The translations under genes were made by a program, and so were the position numbers. Positions 1 through 5,004 of a stretch of 7,156 nucleotides of DNA are shown here, piece after piece. Every line of letters begins with the position of its first letter. Positions within the stretch are counted from its first letter, which is position 1. Source of the stretch: DATKXO01 sp035528995. GTDB lineage: Bacteria; Planctomycetota; Phycisphaerae; UBA1845. The notes below the pieces were generated by a model. The model made no database searches. It had not been told where the DNA came from and was given only the letters and a program-made list of their open reading frames with translations. The stretch lies in assembly GCA_035528995.1 (NCBI GenBank), contig DATKXO010000145.1, positions 1 to 7,156 on the forward strand, given 5' to 3'.

Positions 1-701
1 TGGGCGGCAGCGGCGAGAATCCCTTCGGCCGCATCCTCCACGTACAGAAACTCGCGCGTCGGAGAGCCGTCGCCCCACAGCTCCACCGATCCCGCCCCGC
101 GCTCCTTCGCCTCCCAGAACTTGCGGATCATCGCCGGAATCACGTGCGAGCTGGTCAGCTCGAAGTTGTCGCGCGGGCCGTAGAGGTTGACCGGCAGCAG
201 GTAGATCGCGTTCAGCCCATACTGCGCCCGGTAAGACTGGCACATCACCAGCAAGGCCTTCTTGGCGATGCCGTAGGGCGCGTTGGTCTCCTCCGGGTAG
301 CCGTCCCACAGGTGTTCCTCGCGGAACGGGACCGGCGTGAGCTTCGGATAAGCGCAGATCGTGCCGATTTGGACGAACTTTCGCACGCCGCGCCGCCGCG
401 CGTGCTCGATCAGGTGCAGGCCCATGGCCAGGTTGGCGTAGAAGAAACGTCCGGGATTCTCGCGGTTGGCGCCGATGCCGCCCACGTCGGCCGCCAGGTG
501 AATGACGAGGTCCGGCTCGGCCTGGTCGTACATGCGGACGACGTGCGGCTCGCGCGTCAGGTCACAGTCCTCGATCCGCGGGACGAAGATGTCTTCCCCA
601 GGCACCCCCTCAGCCCGTAGCCGTTCGACGATGAACGATCCGAGGAACCCGGCCCCACCGGTTACGCAAATGCGCTGACCGTGCCAGGGGCTATCACCCA
701 T
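1..701 (-). CDS. fcl: GDP-L-fucose synthase-like NAD-dependent epimerase/dehydratase (3' end outside window)
   Basis: Reading the minus strand from ATG at 701 gives 233 codons with no stop before the window edge, so about 80-90 C-terminal residues are missing if the protein has the usual 310-325 residues. It is an extended short-chain dehydrogenase/reductase. The nucleotide-binding motif TGGAGFLG lies at residues 14-21 and the catalytic YGIAK (Tyr143, Lys147) at 143-147. GTICAYPK (113-120), PVNLYGP (170-176) and SSHVIPA (184-190) match the GDP-fucose synthase pattern, with His186 in the place of the family's active-site histidine. That enzyme converts GDP-4-keto-6-deoxymannose to GDP-L-fucose in the cytoplasm for glycan synthesis. 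Where Escherichia coli Fcl has Ser-Ser-Cys, this protein has Thr114-Ile-Cys116. The start is supported by GAGGAG ending 8 bases upstream, within and just after the previous gene's stop. The two genes are 12 bases apart and probably cotranscribed. The superfamily is certain; the substrate is inferred, and a related sugar-nucleotide epimerase is possible. Confidence 0.9.
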   Translation of the reverse strand, partial: MGDSPWHGQRICVTGGAGFLGSFIVERLRAEGVPGEDIFVPRIEDCDLTREPHVVRMYDQAEPDLVIHLAADVGGIGANRENPGRFFYANLAMGLHLIEHARRRGVRKFVQIGTICAYPKLTPVPFREEHLWDGYPEETNAPYGIAKKALLVMCQSYRAQYGLNAIYLLPVNLYGPRDNFELTSSHVIPAMIRKFWEAKERGAGSVELWGDGSPTREFLYVEDAAEGILAAAA

Positions 702-713
702 CGCCCGCTCTCC

Positions 714-1601
714 TCACTCCCGCTTATCGTGTTCCGGGCCGCCCTCCTGCTCGACGGGGCCTTCGTCACCGGCGTCGGTCGATTCGTCCGCGGCGGCGGG
801 CGCGACGTCCTCTTCCCGCTCGACCTCCTCCTGTTCGGCCTTCTTATGATAGGCAGTGATGGGGTTCTCGAAGCCCGTGGCCTGGCAGATCGCCTCGGCG
901 ATCTCGTCGAACTTGGCCACCTTCTGGTTGTCGAGCCGCAGGCGCTTCTGGCCGGCGTCGGTCCGGTAGTAGAGCTCCACCCACCCCTTGCGGTTGTAGT
1001 CGCGGAGCTCGGTCATCGCTTCGAAAGGGATGCGCTTGCCGGCGTAGGTCATGCCCTCCTCGTCGATGACGACGCGCAGCGTCATCGCCCGGTACGCCTT
1101 CCGCCCCGCGTACAGGCCAATCAACAGTGGGATCAGCCCAAAATAATACTGCTGCCGGATCTCCTCACTGGTCTTGTTCCACTTGGTCCAGGCCATGGCG
1201 CCGGGGTTCACCCGGTCGTTGTTGATCGGAACGGTGGCACAGCCATAGACGCTGATGAAGTACTCCACGGTTTCCCCAGGGCCGGTGCGCTTGGTGTGAA
1301 CGGGTGGTCCAAATGCCTGATGGGCCTGTTCAGGCGACGCGGGGCGGCCGGACGCCTTCAGGCTCTCCAAGTCCGCCTTCAGCCTCTCGAAGTCCGCCTG
1401 TGTTGGCGAATCGCCCAGCTCGACCTGGTCAACGGGCCTCTCAATGAACGCGGGCGCCATTCGGGTGGCCTCTTCGCGGTTGTCGTTGAGATAGCCCCAC
1501 TTGCCGTCGTAAAAGAAATAGGCGGCAAAGGCCAAGCAGGCGATAGTAACGACTGACCAATAGATGCGATCCATGGCCGCAGGCCCGCTCTTGAGCGTCA
1601 T
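714..1601 (-). CDS. Unrecognised two-helix membrane protein with possible PH-like cytoplasmic domain
   Basis: I do not recognise this 295-residue protein as a named family. A hydrophobic helix at about residues 13-31 is followed by a charged, probably coiled stretch (65-85), then a region with two cysteine/proline-rich turns (115-135). A second hydrophobic segment (152-166) precedes a segment of alternating beta character (174-240: TLRVVIDEEG, RIPFEAMTELRDY, WVELYYRTDAGQKRLRL). That pattern resembles bacterial PH-like domains, which is a guess from pattern only. The tail from about 254 to 295 is rich in Glu/Asp and looks disordered. I chose ATG at 1601 because GGAG sits 8 bases upstream; a second ATG at 1574 (MDRIYW) lacks a good ribosome site. 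It precedes the sugar-nucleotide epimerase by 12 bases, suggesting one transcript, but nothing shows a shared function. The open frame continues far upstream on this strand across gpmI; I treat that part as antisense shadow. Confidence 0.8.
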   Translation of the reverse strand: MTLKSGPAAMDRIYWSVVTIACLAFAAYFFYDGKWGYLNDNREEATRMAPAFIERPVDQVELGDSPTQADFERLKADLESLKASGRPASPEQAHQAFGPPVHTKRTGPGETVEYFISVYGCATVPINNDRVNPGAMAWTKWNKTSEEIRQQYYFGLIPLLIGLYAGRKAYRAMTLRVVIDEEGMTYAGKRIPFEAMTELRDYNRKGWVELYYRTDAGQKRLRLDNQKVAKFDEIAEAICQATGFENPITAYHKKAEQEEVEREEDVAPAAADESTDAGDEGPVEQEGGPEHDKRE

Positions 1602-1787
1602 CGCACCAGCTCCACGTTGGGCGCCTCCCGTGGGGCGCGTTCGATGGATCACGGGTCGGCTTGACAAGCTCTCGTCGATCCCGACCGTCCGCGTTATTAT
1701 GCCGTCGGAAGGGCCGGCTGTCTTCCAGGGCAGCCTGATTTCATCCGTGCGAAAACCCGCTGCTGCCGGGCTAAGAGAGGGATTCGG
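1602..1787. other. Divergent intergenic region between the membrane-protein gene and gpmI
   Basis: These 186 bases must hold the promoters for both divergent genes, but I find no convincing one. TTGACA at 1661-1666 on the plus strand is a perfect -35 hexamer, yet the nearest good -10 match, TATTAT at 1695-1700, lies 28 bases away, too far for a standard sigma-70 promoter. On the minus strand, TTGTCA at 1667-1662 has TCGAAC 17 bases further on, a weak match. A short GC-rich hairpin (GCGCC/GGCGC, 1621-1638) lies just upstream of the minus-strand gene. GAGAGG at 1775-1780, seven bases before the gpmI ATG, is its ribosome binding site. Confidence 0.35.
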
Positions 1788-3407
1788 ATGGCCTCTAAGA
1801 CGATCAAGCATCGTCCGTGCGTTGTAATCATTCGGGACGGTTGGGGCGAAAACCCTGATCCGAAGTGGGATCACGCCAACGCGGTGAAGCTGGCCCGCCC
1901 GCCGGTGGACGCGCTGCTGCGCGCCGAGTGGCCCTTCACGCTGGTCGCCACCAGCGGGCTCGACGTCGGGTTGCCCGAGGGGACGATGGGCAACAGCGAG
2001 GTCGGGCACCAGAACATCGGGGCCGGACGCATCATGGCCCAGGAATCGGTCCGGATCAGCAAGACCATCCAAGACGGGTCGTTTGTCAACAACGCCGAGC
2101 TGGTCGCGGCTGTCGAAAAATGCCTCGCCCGCGACAGCCAACTGCATCTGATGGGGCTGGCCAGCGACATCGGCGTGCACTCGCGGCTCGAACACCTGTA
2201 CGCGTGCGTCGAGCTCGCGGCCCGGCGGGGACTGAAAAAGGTCTTCGTGCACTGCTTCACCGATGGGCGCGACTCGCCGCCGACCAGCGGCGTCGGATTC
2301 GTCAAACGCATCGAGACGGAGCTGCGGCGCATCGGCGTCGGGCGGATCGCCAGCGTCTGCGGCCGATACTGGGCCATGGACCGCGACAACCGCTGGAACC
2401 GCGTCGAGCGAGCCTACCGCATGTTGACGCGCGGTGAGGCCGAGGCGGCCCCCAACGCCGTCACCGCCCTCGAACGCTACTACGCCAACCCCACCGAGCC
2501 GAACATGCACGGCGACGAGTTCGTCTCGCCCACCGTCGTCAGCGAAGACGGGCTGTCGCCGGTGGCGACCGTCAAGGACGGCGATTCGATCATCTTCTTC
2601 AACTTTCGCGGCGACCGCCCGCGCGAGATCACCAAGGCGTTCACCTTCGACACGTTCCCCTTCCGCGCCAAGGACAAGACCGGCCGGGAGCGGGAGCTGG
2701 GCTTCGAGCGCGGCCCCAAGCTCGACGTCTTCTACGTGACGATGACCGAGTACGAAGAGGGGCTGCCGGTCAAGGTCGCCTTCCCCAAGCCGCCGAAGAT
2801 GAAGAACATCGTGGGTGAATACCTCGGCCAGCTCGGCCTGCGCCAGTTCCGCTGCGCGGAGACCGAGAAGTACGCGCACGTGACCTTCTTCTTCAACGAC
2901 TACCGCGAGGAACCCTTCCCCGGCGAAGAGCGGCAACTGATCGCCTCGCCCAAAGTCAGCACCTACGACCAGAAGCCGGAAATGTCGGCCTATGAGGTCA
3001 CCGAGGTGATGCTCGAGCGCATCGCCGGCGGCCTGGACGACCTGATCATCCTCAACTACGCCAACCCCGACATGGTCGGGCACACCGGCTCGCAGGAAGC
3101 GGCCGTGAAAGCCTGCCAGGTCGTGGACGAATGCGTCGGGAAGGTACTGGACGCGATCAAGCAGGCCGGCGGCTGCGCCATCATTACCGCCGACCACGGC
3201 AACTTCGAGCTGCTGATCGACCCTGAGACCGGCGGCCCGCACACCGCCCATACGATGTTCCCGGTCCCGCTCTACCTGTTCGGCGAGCCCTTTCGCGGCC
3301 TCAAGCTTCGCGAAGCTGGCCGCCTGGCCGACATCATGCCCACCGCCCTCACCATGATGGGCCTCGAAATCCCCAAAGAAATGACCGGCCAGCCGCTGAT
3401 TGTGTAA
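1788..3407 (+). CDS. gpmI: 2,3-bisphosphoglycerate-independent phosphoglycerate mutase
   Basis: This 539-residue enzyme interconverts 3- and 2-phosphoglycerate in glycolysis and gluconeogenesis, in the cytoplasm, using two divalent metals and a phosphoserine intermediate. It belongs to the alkaline-phosphatase superfamily. The expected metal and catalytic residues are present: Asp17 in RDGWG, Ser70 in GNSEVGHQNIGAGR, His131 in GVHS, Arg161-Asp162 in DGRDSPP, Arg193 and Arg199 in GRYWAMDRD, Arg274 and Arg277 in NFRGDR. Lys361 lies in AETEKYAHVTFFFN, Asp428 and His432 in NPDMVGH, Asp469-His470 in TADHGN, and His488 in HTAHT. It is about 25-30 residues longer than the usual 510; much of the excess is a charged insert around 288-312. 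The family's usual HSH is HSR here (131-133). ATG at 1788 has AGAGAGG seven bases upstream. It is divergent from the membrane-protein gene, convergent with the HAF gene, and apparently monocistronic. The function is close to certain. Confidence 0.98.
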   Translation: MASKTIKHRPCVVIIRDGWGENPDPKWDHANAVKLARPPVDALLRAEWPFTLVATSGLDVGLPEGTMGNSEVGHQNIGAGRIMAQESVRISKTIQDGSFVNNAELVAAVEKCLARDSQLHLMGLASDIGVHSRLEHLYACVELAARRGLKKVFVHCFTDGRDSPPTSGVGFVKRIETELRRIGVGRIASVCGRYWAMDRDNRWNRVERAYRMLTRGEAEAAPNAVTALERYYANPTEPNMHGDEFVSPTVVSEDGLSPVATVKDGDSIIFFNFRGDRPREITKAFTFDTFPFRAKDKTGRERELGFERGPKLDVFYVTMTEYEEGLPVKVAFPKPPKMKNIVGEYLGQLGLRQFRCAETEKYAHVTFFFNDYREEPFPGEERQLIASPKVSTYDQKPEMSAYEVTEVMLERIAGGLDDLIILNYANPDMVGHTGSQEAAVKACQVVDECVGKVLDAIKQAGGCAIITADHGNFELLIDPETGGPHTAHTMFPVPLYLFGEPFRGLKLREAGRLADIMPTALTMMGLEIPKEMTGQPLIV

Positions 3408-3428
3408 CCGCCGCTTCCACGGTGGTTT
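3408..3428 (+). terminator. Weak hairpin after gpmI, possible terminator
   Basis: Immediately after the gpmI stop codon, CCGCCG (3408-3413) can pair with CGGTGG (3420-3425) around a six-base loop, with one G-U pair. Only three T residues follow, so intrinsic termination would be weak. The larger inverted repeat downstream may matter more. Confidence 0.3.
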
Positions 3429-3480
3429 AGCACCCCGAACCCGGATCGAGTACGATCGCCCCCAATATGGGTACGCTGGC

Positions 3481-3586
3481 CGCTGGGTGCCATGGGCAGG
3501 TCGAGTCTTCGAGGCCTGCCCGTGTTCCGTCCGCGACAGCACGGGCAAACCCCGCCCTAGTGGGGGCCTGCCCATGGCACCCGGCG
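3481..3586. repeat. 106-bp inverted-repeat element with cloverleaf-like folding
   Basis: The outer arms 3481-3500 and 3567-3586 are complementary over 20 bases with a single G-T mismatch; the core is GGGTGCCATGGGCAGG against CCTGCCCATGGCACCC. Three further hairpins lie inside. TCGA/TCGA around GTCT is at 3501-3512. TGCCCGTG (3517-3524) pairs with CACGGGCA (3540-3547) over eight perfect pairs. CCCC/GGGG (3550-3553 with 3562-3565) closes the third. The whole can fold as a four-way junction in RNA or as a cruciform in DNA. It lies between the convergent gpmI and HAF genes and ends five bases from the HAF stop codon. It encodes no protein I can support. It is either a dispersed non-coding repeat (MITE- or REP-like) or a bidirectional terminator, or both; no long T tract is present. 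Confidence 0.8.
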
Positions 3587-3591
3587 TGTCC

Positions 3592-4761
3592 CTAGCGCCT
3601 TCGGCGTGCTGTCCACAACACGCACAATAAAAGCAGGCTAAGCGTGGCTGGCTCGGGGATCGTGGCAATCCACGCTTCGGCATGCCCGTCAGGGTTCGTG
3701 CCGAGGCCGACGATCACCATGCCGTCGGCCGACACATCCATGGCGCGCCGCAGTTGCCACCCGGTCAAGTCGAGGCCCAGCTCGTCCTCCAGCACCTCCT
3801 GCAAATCGAGCATACCGCGGACCTCGTCCCAAACGAAGGCCTTTTCATCCACCTCGGGGAGGTAACCCATGCCGACGATCACCGCCCCGTCCGCCGATAC
3901 GGCGTATGCCCGGCTGCCGCGTTCGCTGCCTGGCAGGGCACCCAAGCCGACCATGCCATCCTGCTCCGTCCAGCGAAACGCTTCGAACCAGGTGGCGGAA
4001 CTTGCACCCCCCACCACCACGGATCCGTCAGCGGACGCGGCGTGTGCAGCGCTATGAAAACCGCCGCCAGGCAGGTCACCTAGCCCGACCATCCCATCTT
4101 CCTTAGTCCAGCGGAATGCCTCCTGGCCATTCGCGGACTCAGACCTGCCAACAATCACGCAACCGTTCGCCGACACGCCCCACGCCTCCGCCTGGACCGC
4201 ACCACCGGGCAAGTCGCCGAGGCTCTCGATACCACTCTCAAACGTCCAACGAACGGCCTCCCTGCCCGCGGCGGAAGTGCCGAGTCCGGCGATGACCGAT
4301 CCGTCGTGCGAAGCGCCGAAGGCTTCGCTCCCGAAGTAGCCACCGTCCAGATCACCGAGCCCAACGATTCCCTCCCCAACCGTCCAACGGAAAGCCTCAA
4401 AGCCCGAAGCGGAGTAGCTCGTGCCGACAACCACCGCACCATCGCCAGAAACCGCAGATCCCCGGCTATCGTAGATGCCCCCAGGCAAGTCACCCAGCGG
4501 AAGCATGCCCGTCCCTATGGTCCAGAGAAACGCTTCGTGATCCGGCCAAGAGAGATCAGAACTGCCGTATCCGACCACGACCGTCCCGTCCGCCGAGACA
4601 CCCCTAGCTCGGCTCTCGAAATCGCCACCGGGCAAGTCGCCCAGCCCCTGGAAGCCTGGCGCGCCCTGCCCCGAAACGGGGGACACGCCCACCAGGGAAA
4701 GGACGCCGGAGGTGACTAGCGCCGGCAAGATGGGTCGCTGGCACTTGCGGTGCATTACCAT
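3592..4761 (-). CDS. Secreted HAF-repeat protein with PEP-CTERM sorting signal
   Basis: This 389-residue protein has a signal peptide (basic MVMHRKCQRP, hydrophobic 11-29, likely cleavage near VSGQGA). Six tandem HAF-type repeats follow, starting at Leu40, 89, 135, 181, 227 and 273. After the first, the spacing is exactly 46 residues. The unit pattern is LGDLPGG, then VSADGxVVVG, then EAFRWT and G(M/I)xxLG. A seventh, degenerate unit covers about 318-367. Such repeats probably form a beta-propeller-like fold. The C-terminus is a classic PEP-CTERM tag: Pro369-Glu370-Pro371, a hydrophobic helix (372-385), then four arginines. In bacteria with exosortase this directs sorting and cleavage at the envelope, often tied to exopolysaccharide export. 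The biological role is unknown and no exosortase lies in the window. ATG at 4761 is preferred because AGGGGG lies seven bases upstream; a second ATG at 4755 is possible. The gene is convergent with gpmI and divergent from the symporter. Confidence 0.92.
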   Translation of the reverse strand: MVMHRKCQRPILPALVTSGVLSLVGVSPVSGQGAPGFQGLGDLPGGDFESRARGVSADGTVVVGYGSSDLSWPDHEAFLWTIGTGMLPLGDLPGGIYDSRGSAVSGDGAVVVGTSYSASGFEAFRWTVGEGIVGLGDLDGGYFGSEAFGASHDGSVIAGLGTSAAGREAVRWTFESGIESLGDLPGGAVQAEAWGVSANGCVIVGRSESANGQEAFRWTKEDGMVGLGDLPGGGFHSAAHAASADGSVVVGGASSATWFEAFRWTEQDGMVGLGALPGSERGSRAYAVSADGAVIVGMGYLPEVDEKAFVWDEVRGMLDLQEVLEDELGLDLTGWQLRRAMDVSADGMVIVGLGTNPDGHAEAWIATIPEPATLSLLLLCVLWTARRRR

Positions 4762-4978
4762 TATAAGGCCCCCTGACCAGCCTTGATCAGACGCTGTCTC
4801 TTACCTGTTTCGTCAGAAGGTGATTTCCCAGGCCCATTGCAAAACTACAGTACTCAACTCATTCTAGGAGGTGCAAGATACGCGGGTCAAGCCTGCTTTG
4901 GCGCGGATTAGGTCCCAATCGGCGCAGTCTTGAGCGGCTAGGTTCGCCAATCGAAGTTTTGAACACGGAGGTTCGCTG
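4762..4978. other. Divergent intergenic region between HAF gene and symporter
   Basis: These 217 bases separate two divergent genes and should carry both promoters, but I see no well-spaced pair of hexamers. Upstream of the HAF gene, two similar octamers, CTGACCAG (4773-4780) and TTGATCAG (4783-4790), are repeated one helical turn apart and could be an operator. A consensus Shine-Dalgarno, AGGAGGT, stands at 4866-4872, but no ATG, GTG or TTG follows it at a usable distance. From ATA at 4878 a 33-codon frame runs to TGA at 4977-4979, touching the proposed symporter start. GTG at 4871 opens only 20 codons. Neither is supported as a gene. Confidence 0.4.
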
Positions 4979-5004
4979 ATCGAAGCGCATTTCACGCCAA
5001 TCGA
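4941..5004 (+). repeat. Three copies of a CGCYRATCGA motif around the symporter start
   Basis: GGTTCGCCAATCGAAG (4941-4956) recurs as GGTTCGCTGATCGAAG (4970-4985), 14 of 16 bases identical. The core CGCCAATCGA appears a third time at 4995-5004. Offsets are 29 and 21 bases. The second copy contains the proposed ribosome-binding and start region. It could be a regulator binding-site array or the remains of a small tandem duplication. Confidence 0.55.
4967..4971 (+). promoter_or_regulatory. Shine-Dalgarno sequence that decides the symporter start
   Basis: GGAGG at 4967-4971 is followed after seven bases by ATC at 4979 and after four bases by CTG at 4976, both in frame with the symporter. The first conventional start in frame, GTG at 5012, has no comparable site upstream. 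This favours initiation at 4979 (or 4976) on a rare codon. Confidence 0.55.

Noticed and set aside
681..1556. A 291-codon plus-strand frame opposite the membrane-protein gene.
   Set aside because: It is antisense to a gene with good ribosome sites and a plausible membrane-protein composition; it shows no family motif of its own.
1661..1700. TTGACA followed by TATTAT as a gpmI promoter.
   Set aside because: The spacing is 28 bases, well outside the 16-18 usual for sigma-70 promoters.
714..3683. A 989-codon open frame on the minus strand running across all of gpmI into the membrane-protein gene.
   Set aside because: The part from 1602 to 3683 is antisense to gpmI, whose catalytic motifs are complete. 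The antisense translation has no recognisable domain and is open because of strong GC bias at third codon positions. Only 714-1601 is kept.
4760..4765. A perfect TATAAT on the minus strand overlapping the HAF gene start.
   Set aside because: No -35 match lies at 16-18 bases. Transcription from it would begin around or past the preferred start codon and would lose the AGGGGG ribosome site. A leaderless start at the second ATG is possible but unsupported.
4871..4933. A 20-codon frame from GTG 4871, in frame with the symporter.
   Set aside because: The GTG lies within the Shine-Dalgarno-like AGGAGGT itself, and TGA at 4931-4933 separates it from the symporter.
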